DNA of 64,000 bases, taken from the NCBI GenBank assembly GCA_017165825.1, contig CM029367.1, positions 24,313,741 to 24,377,740 on the forward strand. The letters run 5' to 3'. The notes under the pieces were generated by a model that had not been told where the DNA came from, made no database searches, and was given only the letters and a program-made list of their open reading frames with translations. Each line of letters begins with the position of its first letter. The stretch's first letter is position 1. The position numbers were made by a program, and so were the translations under genes. Shown here in pieces: positions 24,272 through 38,044 of this stretch. Origin of the DNA: Hepsetus odoe. Taxonomy: Eukaryota; Chordata; Actinopteri; Characiformes; Hepsetidae.

Positions 24272-26454
24272 GCATGCACTCACACAACCCCTAATAAAAC
24301 AAACGAGTGTACTTGAGCCAAGGCCAACAGTGAGAGCGGGCCTAGGATGGCCCTGTCATCCCACATCAAAGCACAGTGAGGCAGAGCTAATCCAGACTGA
24401 CAGGCCATTCCCTCACCTCCACACAGCCGTGGCAGCACCTCACTATTTTCACTCCTCCCCAGAGAAACAGCAACCAAATACCACCCTGGCAACAGCCAGG
24501 CAAGAGCAGACTGACCTGAGAAGAAGCACGTGGTTCTGCAGTTTTGAAGAGAGGGGAGAGGCCATGTTTAATTTCTCTAAGGAATAGAGGTCTATTGCTA
24601 GCAATTATTTTTACTTACATAACATTTTCATTTAAATTAGAAAAGGTCTTTGTTTACATTAAAAATAAGTACAATAAAAGAAAGCTAGATTATGATTTAT
24701 GTAAATTAAATAATAATTCACAATATTTGTTTTACTGAAAACTGTAATCCTATTTTGACACTTATCATTGAAACATTAATGTAATGATTGAAATAGTTTG
24801 TGTTCTTTTTATTAAAGTGACCAATGGATAGTTTACAATCTTTTGTGTAATTATGGCTGGACTGTGAAAATGTCAAGTGAAAATGCAGTGCAATGTTTTA
24901 CACAACTTGCAAAGTTTCTAAAACTGGAACAGACATTTAGGGTTTAGGAGTTTGTAGCCGAGAGTGAATTAGAGCTGCTTTCTACATGTTGGTGGGCCAC
25001 TAAGGGGCAGCTGTGTTTCTCTTCCCTCCTACTGAGAACTCCCAGGGCACACAAGAGAAAACCGCAGGTCAACCCACACACTGACAAAACAAATTATAAA
25101 TCTAATTAGAGATCTATCAGAATTATCAGAGCATAGTTTTCTTTGTGAGGTTGCAGTTAAGGAAGCCCAAACAACGAGGCTATGCTCCACTGACTTAGAT
25201 TCCCTGCTTAACCTCAAAAACATGGGAAAGGTTTCTATGCAAGCTTTTGTCTGTTATCTAACCATGACTATTTTTAATGCACTCTCCATAGGAATTGGAA
25301 ACAAATGTATCAGCTTATTCTGGCATATACAGCATGGACATACTGGGAGATTAATTAGAGGACCATGTGGTGAATTGTCTTTTCCTTAACAGTTATCAAA
25401 AGGAATTGTGTCAGAATGAACTAAACTCCACAAGGACAAATGAAAACGGGAGGGGACGTTTCCATTTTTCCTTCCTTTCCTACAGCATGTCCTTACATCT
25501 AATTTAGTCGTAAAAAGGCCCCACAAAGCTGAGATCATGGTTTACGCCTCAGTGTTCCTGTAAAACATGTTCATAGAGTATTTGGTCTCTGAAGAATATT
25601 AACACGCAATTCCAAATCTCCATAAAATGTGAACTTTCTATACCTCAATAGCAGGGCTTGTTTCAGTCCCTTTGCGAAATAAAAGGGAGACAGTGATCAG
25701 CATTATTTACCTTTTCTTATCACATTAACTCAGAAAAGAAACACAGACATCTTGAATATACCAAAATAACAAAAGTGCTTGTAATAAAGTAATACAAACA
25801 GTATTTTTTGTCACTGTAACTTGGCAAAAGAACAAAAATGTAATAATTCTAAAAATTCTTCTAAAACACTGTTCCTCAGTTTTAGTAATGATTCCTAATG
25901 AAACATATTTTGAACAGTGTTTTACCACCACACCTCAAAGTCTGTCTGTGTTAGTTGTATATATTAGAAAACCTACTCTTTCTATGGTGGGTGTACTCTG
26001 GTGCGCTCCAATATTTCAGGGGCCTTGACGTAATCGGACCAAAGTATGAATGAATGTTGAAAGAATCAAGAACACCACTCAGGATGCAGGAATGGATACC
26101 CATTTTTAAAGTTTTCTATAGTTTACTATGTATACAAACACCTGCAGAGTTTTGGGAAGCACGGTGAAGTCCACTGTGCACTGTCCAAAAAAGGGAACTA
26201 ACCAGGCAAGTGCAATAAACAGGACCTATATTTATGTTTTTCATGTTTTTAAGTAGGAAAAAGAAAAAGAGCCTGAATGAAGAGTGAAGAATGTGTAGAG
26301 TCAATGCAAATGATGAAAAAAAAGTGAAATGGAATTTCAAAAGATTTCGCCACAGAGGCAGTATTTGTATCCTGAAAGTGTGTAAATGCTCAAATTGAAC
26401 CAAATTCCTCATTTAGATGGTTTTACCTTACAGCATATCAGTGTCCTAAAACAT
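24271..26454. other. noncoding; possible conserved block 24.9-25.4 kb
   Basis: No gene seen. The stretch at about 25,000-25,400 is not obviously repetitive and contains homeodomain-type TCTAATTAGA and GATTAATTAG motifs. It could be regulatory, but sequence alone does not prove it. A TTGCGTG core lies on the minus strand at 25,603-25,609. Confidence 0.4.
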
Positions 26455-26620
26455 AAGACAAAAGCAGCTTTTCAAGGCCAGAAATTGAATGTTCTGGACT
26501 GGCTAAGACAGTCACCTGATCTAAAGCCCAGAGAGCATCAGAAGTCCTGAAGAAAAAAAAAGGAAAATGCTAAAAACAGAGTAAAGTTTGAATAAAACTT
26601 TTTTGTGTGTATTTGTGAGA
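26455..26620 (+). mobile_element. short Tc1-like transposase remnant
   Basis: The phrase GTTCTGGACTGGCTAAGACAG, TCACCTGATCTAAAGCCC reads DWLRQSPDLKP, like the SPDLNP region just before the last catalytic residue of Tc1 transposases. Both ends are lost. Sequence from about 25,985 may belong to the same element, but I cannot show it. Confidence 0.5.
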
Positions 26621-29299
26621 TTTATTTCAACTTGAGCCTTGATGTCAACTTGAACTAGTTGTAAACTTGGGGAGATATTTATCATCAAGTCTGGAAGAAC
26701 ATGTGCTTCAAAGGACCAAATGTCCTTCTACGGTTTGTTAGGCCAGCTCAAATTTAAGCAACAGGTTGAGGCTGCACTCCTCACCTTTTACTCTAAATAA
26801 TACATAACATCTGTCTTCCATGCACAATGCAATAGGCATTCTGTGACCTCAGCCCTGGGAGCTGAGACACCCTCACAGTGTGATGGCACCACAGGGAGAA
26901 TGTTGTGCTTGAGCAGTTCAGACTCTTGTCTTCCTGTCTATTTGCCCTTTATGTGTGCAAGGCTGATCTGCAGTCCACCCCCTAAAATTCTGGCTTATTA
27001 GGAGGATTTTAAAGTCAGTGAAGCTGAATTCTCATTAGTGGTGCTTAATACTTAGCTACCTGCAGCCACTCTGCAGTGCTACTAGTGAATCTAACAGGGA
27101 CCAAGCCTTTTCTGACTGCAGACTTCCTATTAAATGAATTAGGTATTAGAATACAAACACTTCAGGCCAAACATTCCTTTAACTATATGGGGTATTATTT
27201 CTCTACACATATTCAGCTTTGTTGCAAAGGTATATTGATTTACCAGCTTTAAGCAGCAGAAGGCAACAGCATCACTGCAACTGTGATTTTTTCAGCTCTA
27301 ATTCAGATCTTCCATGAAGTCATTTAACACCACATACTTACACACATTTAACAACCATTCAATAATTCTTGGCTAGTCACAACCTATTCTTGACAGGCCA
27401 GACACAATCTCATTATGCACTGATTAATGACTGTTTGTGAAATTCACTCATATAGATACAGGCCTTCCAAAATCCCCTCCATCTCCTCAAGTGCATTCTG
27501 CAGGCCCTTCCTCCGCTCTCTGTGCCTTTATATTGGAGCCAGACTTCCTATTGCCCTCCAGAAGCCATCTATTTATCACCCTGGTGAAACGGGATGTGGG
27601 TGGAGAGGAAGTAGCTTGTTTTCACTGGTATTGCTGGGAATGCTGGGAACATGCCAGGTGCTGGTGATCATGCACGTGTGTCTGCAGGTTTGTTTTGTGA
27701 TACTTTTCCCAAGAAATTAAAGGATTGTTCATCACTAACATGCCACTGATACCAGGACGAAGTTGGACGAAGTTGGGAAAGTCATATGTATGTATATGTA
27801 GTCACATGTATGGAGACTTCATAGTTTGACATTATAATCAACATTGGTGACAAAAGCAGTTACCAACTACAACAGATAGCAGAATAGAAGATGATGTCAT
27901 TAACTAAGGTCAATCTGTATCCAGGTATTGGCGATTCAGATTGGAAATACATTTTGAAAAGCAGAATTCAGATTAAAGTTAGAATTTTTTTTAATTTTTT
28001 GACTTTCAGAATGTTTAATTCCTAAAATAAAAAGAAATGCAGTGTATAACACCAGTGCTAAACTCCACAAACAACACTGTTTAAAAGTTTAAAAACTTTT
28101 TCTTCTGCTTACTCTAGTTGGACATCATTAAATTAAACATTGTAGTATCTCCCACGCCAACTACCTGTTAATGGTAAAGTAACACTGTTAAATTACTGAA
28201 AAACTGTATGTTGTCATAACAACTAATGTACATCTGCCTTGGCATATTTATTTCATATTTATGTCATATTTCTATCATTTATAACAATATTTTGGTCTGG
28301 TTAAATTCAGTAAATTTCTAAAAACATATACGTATTTATATATATATGGATGTTTTTTTAAACATCCAATGGATATGGGATGCTTGTAAAAACTCACAAC
28401 ATGAAATACTTTTATATAACATTCTGGGGTCCATCAAATATGAAAAACCAGTTGCAGCCCAACCCAGAAGATTAAACTTAACAGAAATTATTTTTCATAA
28501 TAAAAAAAAAACCTTACAGCCAGTAAACATAAACGAAAGTTGTTTTTTTTTCTTATATGCACTATCAAGGTATATTCTAAATATTTTCTGGCTGCATTTT
28601 TTGTGCTATAATGGAATATGTTACAATACATTTACATACAATACATTACATCAATACATTTAAAGTATGTATTTAATGAACCATCACTACTTCACTACGG
28701 ACATTTCTTTTACTGCACAAACTTCAGCAACTTTTCTGATATAAAAGGCACCTTAGCAACAACAAAAAAGCCCAGAGGAAATGATACAAATTCCTTTGTG
28801 AAACAATACTCTCTGAACATGCTGTGTCTCAGAATGATTAGCTGCAGGGAACTTTTCACTGAGTAGCCATCTCAGTGAAAGGGGATTTCTCCACATTCTT
28901 CCTGCACCATCAATTTGTCACGCAATGTCCTTTAAATACACATCAGGATATAAATATAAAACAAAGAACACACACGTATAAATAGCAAAAAGAATTATGT
29001 ACAAAGAACATATTAGTTGTGTTTCTTCTGACTGCAATACATACACCTTTTTTATTTATTTATTTATTTTTACTGTTATTTTACACACTTTTAAACAGAT
29101 GGTCTCATCTAAGCAGCTAAGAGGAAGACTGATAAAATGTATAAAAATGAACAAATTAGCAGAAAAACAGAAAACCTTCTTTCCTTGGGATCAAAATAGC
29201 ATCCAGTGGAGAAGCAGGTGATGAACTACTGTATTTTGGTTTTATAATTATGGTGTACTTCACATCAGTGGCTGGATCTGAAACCCTGTGTATAACAGT
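26621..29299. other. noncoding, no gene seen
   Basis: Mostly AT-rich. The block at 26,700-27,180 is of mixed composition and looks unique. A GTCACGCAA motif at 28,917-28,925 matches an AhR/ARNT site on the minus strand. Confidence 0.5.
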
Positions 29300-29640
29300 A
29301 ACGTGCAAAACTTTTTTTTTTACATTTTTTTATCTCGAAAAATGAGTCAAATGGTTTAGTGATTTTTCGCAACATGCGCAGATATACATGTAAATAAAGT
29401 CTATGACACCTGCAGATAAGACAAAAATAACTTATATAGTTCTAACTAGCTTTAAAGTCCATGTTAGGTATGACTACCATTGTTGTTCATCTTCAGAAAT
29501 AGTTCCTGAAGGACATTCCAAAGCCGTTCTTTGGATGCTGGCTGTCTTTTGTTCTGTTCTCTGTCAAGATGGTCCAAAACTAATTTTGCCTGAGAGCAGG
29601 ACCCAGAAATATCTGACACGATGAAGAAAGTGAATATAAA
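29300..29640. mobile_element. possible Tc1-derived fragment
   Basis: Phrases such as AACAGTAACGTGCAAAACTTTT and GTTCCTGAAGGACATTCCAAAG, GATGCTGGCTGTCTTTTG, resemble a Tc1-like family's flank and interior. No inverted partner is clear, so this is tentative. Confidence 0.35.
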
Positions 29641-29789
29641 GCTGAATCAGAGGCATACGCATGCAACCTGGTTCCCCAGAGTGATAACCATCAGCTGAAA
29701 ACTTTGAATTTAGGCTAAATCATAAAATGACCTCAGATACCACCTACAAGAAAAGTCTGGTAGCACAACACACAAATTTCCTTCTTCCT

Positions 29790-30060
29790 CTCAGTTTGCT
29801 TGGTGGCACAGGCCTCGCGTGACTAGCTCGCATGCAGGCTGCTGCCGCTCATGCATGGCTGTCAATCATCATTACCTGCCTGTGAAAACAGTACAGCTTG
29901 GCTGCGGATTGAGGGGGCAGCGTTTCCCTTTGAGCTCTGGCTGACCTCTGACCTCTAGCAGGGAGGCTGAGTAAACAAAGGGTTTAAGAACTTAGCTCCT
30001 CTTACATTTAAAGACCGAGTTTGTTCAGGCTGATTGAGACGAATTCCTTGTGTTTCATCA
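29790..30060. promoter_or_regulatory. candidate enhancer-like block upstream of CYP1B1
   Basis: The sequence is GC-richer than its surroundings and not recognisably repetitive. It holds, within 140 bp, an AhR-type TCGCGTGAC at 29,815-29,823, a PBX/MEIS-type TGATTGACAG on the minus strand at 29,859-29,868, and a perfect DR1 nuclear-receptor repeat on the minus strand, AGGTCA-G-AGGTCA, at 29,942-29,954. The motifs are seen directly; enhancer function is an inference. Confidence 0.35.
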
Positions 30061-31019
30061 AATCAGTTTGATGGGTTATGGGATTTGCTGGAGGTGAAAA
30101 AAGCACAGGAAGATTAAAGCACAATCAGGAGTTTTTAGATGATTTTACTCTTTTTACTTTTTTGTAAAGTGCAGAGCCCAAATTATACTTGAGTACAAAA
30201 GTAAAAAAGCTGTCACACTCAAACACAAAAACAAAAGTACAGTTATAAGTGAACATTTGAGCACCCTCGGTCAAATTAATAAAGAAGTTAAGACATTGCA
30301 TGGTTTATTTCACTCTGAGAGTTCGTTTTTCAAACTGCAATTGAAATTACAAAAATGCTATATTATAGTTCCAGCTATATTAAAATTACACTTTATTAAA
30401 GACTAAAGTTAAAGTCTACTTAGAGAATATGTTAATGCAATTTAATGTACAAAAGAAATCACAATGAAATTGTGAATTAAATTGTTTGGGGGTCAAAAAA
30501 AGAAGTGAAAATTTAGTGTGTGATATAGTGATTCATAAGAAGTCAGCCGATCATAATTGTGGGACATTTCCTTAAGCAATGATGTGAAGTTGGGTGGATA
30601 TTTAATAAAAACAATAAAAAAAATAAATATAAAAGTCCAATATAATTTCAGTAAAAATTCAGTAAAACATTTCAGTTTGATTTGGAAAAACAAAAGTGAA
30701 AGAAATATACCTTTATAGCCTCATATACTGCTGACAGAAAGCTGTAGTAAATTACAGGTATGTGAAAAATGTTATCTGGACAAGACGTAGTTTAAAGGAG
30801 TTACTCACAATATGTCATGGAGAAAAGTGTGATTCATTTAAAGTTCGAACAGGGGTTTAGAGTGGTTAAGTGGTTAAAACTTCTGTATTTAGTGACTTCT
30901 TTTAATCTTTTTTTATAATAAAGCAGCAATTATGCTACTTTTTGTTTCTTTTAATATTTGTGACACTGATGTTTTCATTCTGTCATGCTCTTCATTGTGT
31001 GTCCTTATTACACTTCCTT
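30061..31019. other. noncoding, no gene seen
   Basis: AT-rich. No supported feature. Confidence 0.55.
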
Positions 31020-31930
31020 TATAAAGCATGGACTCAGCGTTCGTAAACGACAATGGTGGAGAGGTTAATAGATGGGAAAGAGCACGCATGATGGGAAAAG
31101 GGGGTTAGCAGTGGCATATCCTAAAGTGAAAACGCACTCATGCGATTGATCACGCACAGCCATATGTCTGTGCTCTCATTCTTTCCTAGGTTTCCAAGCT
31201 TTCACAAAGATTTCCCTCCCCAGAAAACTGAAAGAGCCTCTGACATGGACGGCAGTTCAAAATTCCAGGGAAAAATGCCCTCTTGGTGTCAAAAAGAGGG
31301 AGACGCCTTCACGGGCTACTGACTACGCTTTGGCAAGGGCCTCTGCTACAGTTGGCCAGACAACAAAAAAGGAGAAGGGGCTGATAGAGGTACCTCAATA
31401 GGCAATTAATCCACAAGGTCATTAGGATACTTGAAATACTCATTAGCATCGCTCTCCTAATCATTTAATTTGCTTTAGCATTTTTGAGTCCTTTTGTGGA
31501 TGGAAAATGGACGAGGTTTTTGGGGATTTTCTGGGAAACTTAGAGGTGAAGCAGGGTTCTTGTTGAACAAGCCGACATTCAGAGCCACAGGCTTTATTGT
31601 GTCATAATGAAGGGAGCTGGGATGTGAGCAGATATTAAACTCAGGGATTGTATTTATGAGAGTACCACAAGCTCTTAATAGCATATTTAATCCTTTATAG
31701 GAGAATAGGCAGCAAGGCCATAGCAAATCATAAACAAACAAGAGCAAGAAAACAATTCCACAACTCCAGCAAACTCCCAATATTACCAATGCTGGGAGGG
31801 AGAAAGATAGCATTTTCTTCCTTCTAGTTATTAAAAGCAAGCCACTCATTTTTTTTTTCTCCAAAATATCTCATATGCAACATCAATGCAACAGCTCAAC
31901 ATTATTGAAGAAGAATGCCAAATGTTATGT
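31020..31930. promoter_or_regulatory. candidate conserved noncoding block
   Basis: Non-repetitive. Dense in ATTA/TAAT homeodomain cores at 31,395-31,480 (GGCAATTAATCC, CATTAGGATAC, CTCATTAGCATC, CTAATCATTTAATT). An open frame of 129 codons on the minus strand (31,475-31,864) has no recognisable domain, so I treat it as chance. Regulatory function is inferred only from appearance. Confidence 0.3.
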
Positions 31931-34900
31931 TAATTAACAGTCCCTGCATTTGGCCTGCTTCATGGTGAGTGATGGGGAGAAAGAGCAAGACCACTGAAGA
32001 AGAGAAAAGCCAGTTGTGCTATGGCATCATCAGGGTTATTCTATTCTATTCAATGTTATTCTTTTGGTCTGTAGAAAAATATCTAAAGCTCATGTCTAAA
32101 AACTTTTAAGGTCAACTTTATTGACAGCAACACTGAGAACACACTAAGGAACCTGTGAAGGAACACTGTTCTGATTTCTGCTGACTGTGTGTGTGTGTGT
32201 GTGTGTGTACCGTCAGTCGCACGCAAAGCAGCAAGCTCTCTTCATGTTAAGGCAGCATTTGTCAGAACTCACCCCATGATGAAGTGCTTGTGCGTGACTG
32301 GTGCACACAGCTTGAATGCCCCCTGGCTCTCTTCCGTTTGTCTACTTCCACCAGAAGCTGATGGAGAAAAGAAGATAAGCCTGTCTTTAGCACACCTCTC
32401 TTCCGAATGGGCCTGTGCACTTCCCCTATTAACTCTCGTAAATCACTCTAATGAATATATTCAAGCTGCTATTATGATTTCGGAATCACATAATAATTAA
32501 TTAATGCATCTTTAAACAAAGCTTGTAAGTCCATTGCTAATGAAACCAATAAGAAACACTGAATTTTAAGCAAGCTGTTGTTTGGTGTGTTGTGATTATC
32601 CACTTAGCCTAAGGCCAGCCTGCTATGACAAATCAAACATTCACCTTTATTTATGGTTAGAGGGTTAGAGCGCTGTATCAGTAAAGATTCCCAGCATTCT
32701 CCCACAAGCAAGCACAGGATTCTTTTTCTTGTAAAGTCTGAACAACAAAGAATTCCACACGTTCAGTTGAAAAAACAGTAAAACTATACACACAAGGACA
32801 TGTGCTATACATCTTTCAAGAGAAAAGAGGTTGGTTAGGATGGATTTCAGTGACTGACTATTCATATAGGTGTTGGATCACAAACTGCTTGTCTAAAATC
32901 TCAACCAGAAATATTACATATGTATTGAAATATTATACATGTATTGTACCTACCCGTTAGGGTTAGTGGTTGCAGGTTAGAGAAAACTCTCTGCTTAAGG
33001 CAAGCTCTCACCTTCTCCCCTCTGTGACATGTACAATTATCTTCTTTCTTTAAATGGCATCTTCAATGTAAATAGTTTTCACATAAATGAAACATTTAGC
33101 ACCAATGCATTTTTCACCAAGAAAGGATAAAAGAAACAAATTGATTGTGTATGTCAGGAGGGAGTGAAAACACAGAAAGAAAACATTGGATTAATACAAT
33201 TTTAAAGTCTTATTTAGTAACTATAATATTCATAATATTTATAGTTATAATATACTGTTAGCAGTTGTATGCTGTTTAAGGTGAAAAAAGAATATAAGCC
33301 ATGCTGTGACTAATAACTTGAATATTATTCCCTTTAATATTGCTGCCCCTGTGTACTATGAAATTCAACCTATTGGCACTATTAATACATATTTAGAAGA
33401 ACTGCAGTGTATGGTGGTGGCAGGGTAAGTAGTATAAGCTATGACTTACTTGACAGAACAATGACAAACCAAGTCAAAAACTCACAGAATGAGAAATAAA
33501 AAGTGAAAGTGACTAAGAACTGAAATAAGAGAAGGATGAAAGATCAAAGTGATAGATCCTGCCACAGGCACGATATTTTCTTAAGGCAGTTTTGCCACAC
33601 ATTTTCTTTTAGTTAAACCACAGAGCAAAGTAGATTAAACATGCAGATGTATTTCGGTTCCAACAAATTCAAAAGCTGTTGGATTAAAATAGTTTAGTGC
33701 TTTTTCCTTTAAGATAAAATTCACTTTATATCAAAATAAAAAAATTATTTTACAGACACATACTCTTATTTTATCTTCATTTTCTAAAACAATTGTACTT
33801 TTGCATGTTTATTTGTTGCTTAAATATCCATATTGGTTCATTTTTTGAGTGTACAATGATTCCACTGAGAGCATGTGTTCGTAGCCAGTACAAATATGTG
33901 AAGAGTCCAAAATGCCCTTAAGCTACAATACTGGTAGACACAAGAGTCAGCACCTACCTTTGGTTATTTTACAGCCTGGCAATGCACACCTTAAAGACTG
34001 CAAATAATATACAGCATTGGGGCAATCTGATGGAAGCAATACATTACAACGTTAAGATGTTTTACAAAGAACATTCTTTCTTTAAAAGCCCATCATGTGA
34101 AGTAATGTAAGCCTCTGAAAATCCCATTCAGTTGATTATGAGCTTTCTTCAGTGCTTGAGAGGATGTAGGCTTTACACCTTAGTCGTCTGAGAAACACTC
34201 ATCACCCCATTTGTCATAAATTTTAAGTAATTAGTCAGACAATAACTTAATATTCTTAACAAGTTTCAGTTTAACCACAAAAATAAAATCTGCTGGTGAT
34301 GTCTGGGAGACATTGTTTAAGCACTTGACATGTGTCTGTCTGTCTTTGAGAGATAAGGAGCTTTACATGTGGGTCTAGTTCTGAGGAGTGTGTGCAGCCA
34401 ACTCCCTTAGAGCCTTAGGCGGTGTCATGCAATACAGGAGTCACCTGTGATGACTTACTTGACTCAGACATTAAGTAGTTAAAAATGAGGTAACATTTGT
34501 ACTGGCTGTGCCAGTGAAAGGAAAGATTCATTGCTTCAGAGTTTTCCACCCAGCAGACTATTTCTTATGTAAATTGCACCTGATCTAACTACCCATCATG
34601 TATTGAGCCTTATTCAAAAAGCGGTGCAAGATGAAATACTCCTTATCAAATTCTTCTTTTTTTTTTTTACTTTTACTCAAATATTACCACTTATGTAACC
34701 CTTGAGCGAGGCTTTAAGCTACTCAAAACACCTTTGCCAAGAGAAGCAAAGGTCTATGTCTATAATATATTCCAAACAAAACACTTACATGTGGATATTA
34801 GGTTGGCAGTGTTACTCCTCCCCCCACTTCAGAGCACAGTGTGAACTCATTAGCTAATTGCATTGAGCCTGCAGGATGTTGACACATTGGAGTTACCAGA

Positions 34901-36960
34901 GGAATGGATTGCACAAGCACATATCATTCACCACTTTATTGCGTGACAAGCGGCTGAGACACATTGCAAATATGTGAAAAATGCAACAGGGCTCTCAAAA
35001 GCCAAACTAGATTAAGTCATTGCTTGCTTTCCATCACATAAGGATGTAAACTGTTGCTGGAATCTACATGTATCAACAAGAATTAATTTGGATAACTTAC
35101 TAAAAGCAATCAATGCTCAGATGTTGAAATAAGCCACAAATTAGTACTGGTTGAAGTATGTAGTTCATAAAAATATTGGTGAAAAGGTGAAAAGTTGTTT
35201 TTTGATATGTTAATGGCTAAGAACATAGCTGCTGTTCTCACTGGGCTCTGGTTTATATCAACACTGCATTGCTTTAAGCAAAATATTTTATTCATTATCC
35301 ATTTCAAAGTGTTTTCCTAAAACAAATAGCACATACATACATGCAGCCATGTGTGCACTCAGGCTCAGAATAAAATCTGAAAGCACAACATCAACCAACA
35401 GCTTATCAAAAAACGCAGATCAGGTCATAAGTACATCTACCAGCAGAGTAAACCGCTCTGAAAGTATAATGATAACAACTTTTGTTCCTCTGTAGCCACG
35501 AACCATAAATAGCCATCTGCACTACAGCATCTTTTCTTTATATTATTTTGAGAAACAAATTATTTTCACAGATTACCCTCAGCAAAGAGCTCCAGGTACC
35601 TGGATGTAAGAAGTAAACACAGAACACAGAAATGAAACAGCAACAGAAACTGATCTGCACCAAATGACCAGTTAAGCCACTTCTATCTTGATTTTTAAAC
35701 TCTTTCTGTCTAGACTTTCTGTCTAATTACAAATCCTTCAGATTCAAAGTCCCAACACTTATTTTCAGCAACTGCTCAAAGCCTTCTGCTCCCCTTGTGA
35801 GAATAAGGCATTTCATCATTTAAAAGAAAGCTCTTAAATACATTAAATTCTTATAAAAATTACAAAAAGTTCTTAAATGCATTAAATTTCTCTAGAATTA
35901 ATCTAGCGAAGACGGGTACCATTATTCATTTTAATATTCACTGGAAACTAACAATTGTATTTTTTATTTTATTTTATACTATGTTTGAGCAGCAATAACT
36001 TTAAAGCAGCTATGCTTTAAGAAATACCTTCATTAACAGCACAGACATCAAACATCAGATCCCTGTTGATATTGTTCGTTTTGTTTTCTCCTCTCTTATC
36101 AGAAGCAAAGTTTAGAAACATTGAATCTGATCATGTTGACCTGTGAGTCATATAATGTTCCTGTTCATCTCAATCCCAAAAACAAGCTTACCAACTATTT
36201 GGCAAAAGTATGTAACTATTTACATCAACGAGATTATGAGATAATGTGCCTGATTTTCAAGCCGTACTTCTGTGAGCTAGTATCAGATTCTTCTCCCAGT
36301 TCTCGTAAAATCATAAATCTTAAATTCATAAATAAATCTAAATCATTAATTTGAGCAATATGCTGACATTTGTTATCAGTCATACAGAGCCTGGGAAATG
36401 AGTTGGAAAGAAGAAAATTAATTAATTAATTTTTTTTTTTTTTTAGCTTCTAGGACAATTTCTAAAAAATAAATAAATGAATTTATATTAATTAATTATA
36501 ATGAATAAAGAACTTTCATTGGCCAGTCAGCATTTAGCAGCCATTAGACACAAAACTGGCTTTTCTCTCTTGTAATAAAACAGCTTTCAAACAATTTGTG
36601 GATTAAAATAACTCAAACTAAATAAAACCATATAAAAATGATGACGTTAACAACGTGAGACTTTCAGTCCATCTTTCAGCCTCCCTTCCTGCACATTATG
36701 AATCAGGTGTTTTCAGTGACACACATCCCTGTTTATTAACTTATTTTAAAGGCTGTCCTGTGTTTAAAGTGGACAGCTGTGTGGTGGGTGTTAGATTAGA
36801 AGGTGTCCTGGCAGCAGATGATGTGTTTAGGAGACGCTGGAGCTGTCCGTGGTGCTGAAGAGCAGCCCTGATTGTTAGACTGACTACAGCCCAACACACC
36901 GGTCACACTCAACAAACAGGGTACATACATCACCAAACACCGAGCTGGATCATTCGGATC
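31931..36960. other. noncoding upstream region of CYP1B1
   Basis: No gene seen. A (GT)n run lies at 32,186-32,208. AhR-type GCGTGAC motifs occur at 32,292-32,298 (+) and, as TTGCGTGAC, at 34,939-34,947 (+); a TTGCGTG core is on the minus strand at 32,220-32,226. The rest is AT-rich with scattered mixed-composition blocks, for example 32,220-32,520 and 34,300-34,900. Confidence 0.45.
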
Positions 36961-36964
36961 TATT

Positions 36965-37220
36965 CAAATTAAATATCTATATCTATATCTATCTATCTAT
37001 ATAATACTATTATTATATAATCTATATATATTATAAGATTATTATTTTCATCATAAATAATAATAATAAATACAATAATAATATATAGATAGTAAAATAA
37101 AATGTACTAATTTATTATTATATATTATAGTATATATAGATAGAAAAAATATTACAACAACAACAACAATAATAATATAATCACAACAATAATCACAATC
37201 ATAATAATTTCACGATCTTC
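36965..37220. repeat. AT-rich low complexity (TATC, TAA and CAA units)
   Basis: Short runs of TATC, TAT, AAT and ACA units. No coding content. Confidence 0.85.
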
Positions 37221-38044
37221 ATTTAATGAGTATTTAATTCAGGTTAAGTGGGGAGGCAGGCAGGGTGAGGGCTGATTTATTTAATGCAGATTATTTCAAC
37301 ATTTTGGTTTTAATTTTTTAACTGATTTTACACTGAAAGCATGAAACTGCACTGCTGTTGGTTTTATTTGAGCATCCTGTAACTGAGGGTCGGAGGTTAG
37401 GAATGATTATAGATCATGCTTCTTGGAGGGGTGAGGGTTTGATCAGTAAGACGTTTCGTAAAACGCAGAAACCCAGTTTTTGCTGATGCACACGTTTGCA
37501 GTTCGAGTCCTTCCTTCCTTTCAGCTTCGGTGTAAACACAGACGAGTCCAACCCCGAGATATTTCATATTTTTAATCGTTCCCCAAACAATGTTTTAATA
37601 AATGCTGTACAGAATATATTCAGCAGCACTAGTTCATTTTACCAGCTGATTCAACAGAACGTATTTATTTCTAGAACTGATGCATTTCACATTTGATTCA
37701 TATTAAATCGGTATATTTTTTTCTGAAATTGATATTTATTTTTCTGCCTTTCTATTGAGTTTTATAAAGATGTCTATATATTTCTTTACATCTATTGCGG
37801 TGTTTTGAGGTGTTTTTCAGTTGTAACCCCACTGATTGCATGTACTGAAACTGATGGTCCTCCTAGCGGCTACAAGAAGAATGATCAGTCCGTCTCCCAT
37901 TCAGAGAGGAGAAAAAGAGAAAAGCTTTCACACGACCCCCAAATACTAACCCCGTTTATTCGTGTATTTAGCTGAGGAGCAAATGAAGACAGCTTACCAT
38001 AAAATGTGCTCCCACATCCGAAAAGTCCCAATGAATCAGAGAAA
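37221..38044. other. noncoding, no gene seen
   Basis: No supported feature. Short open frames only. Confidence 0.5.

Noticed and set aside
31475..31864. 129-codon minus-strand open frame
   Set aside because: No start context, splice sites or recognisable domain; it sits in a probable regulatory block.
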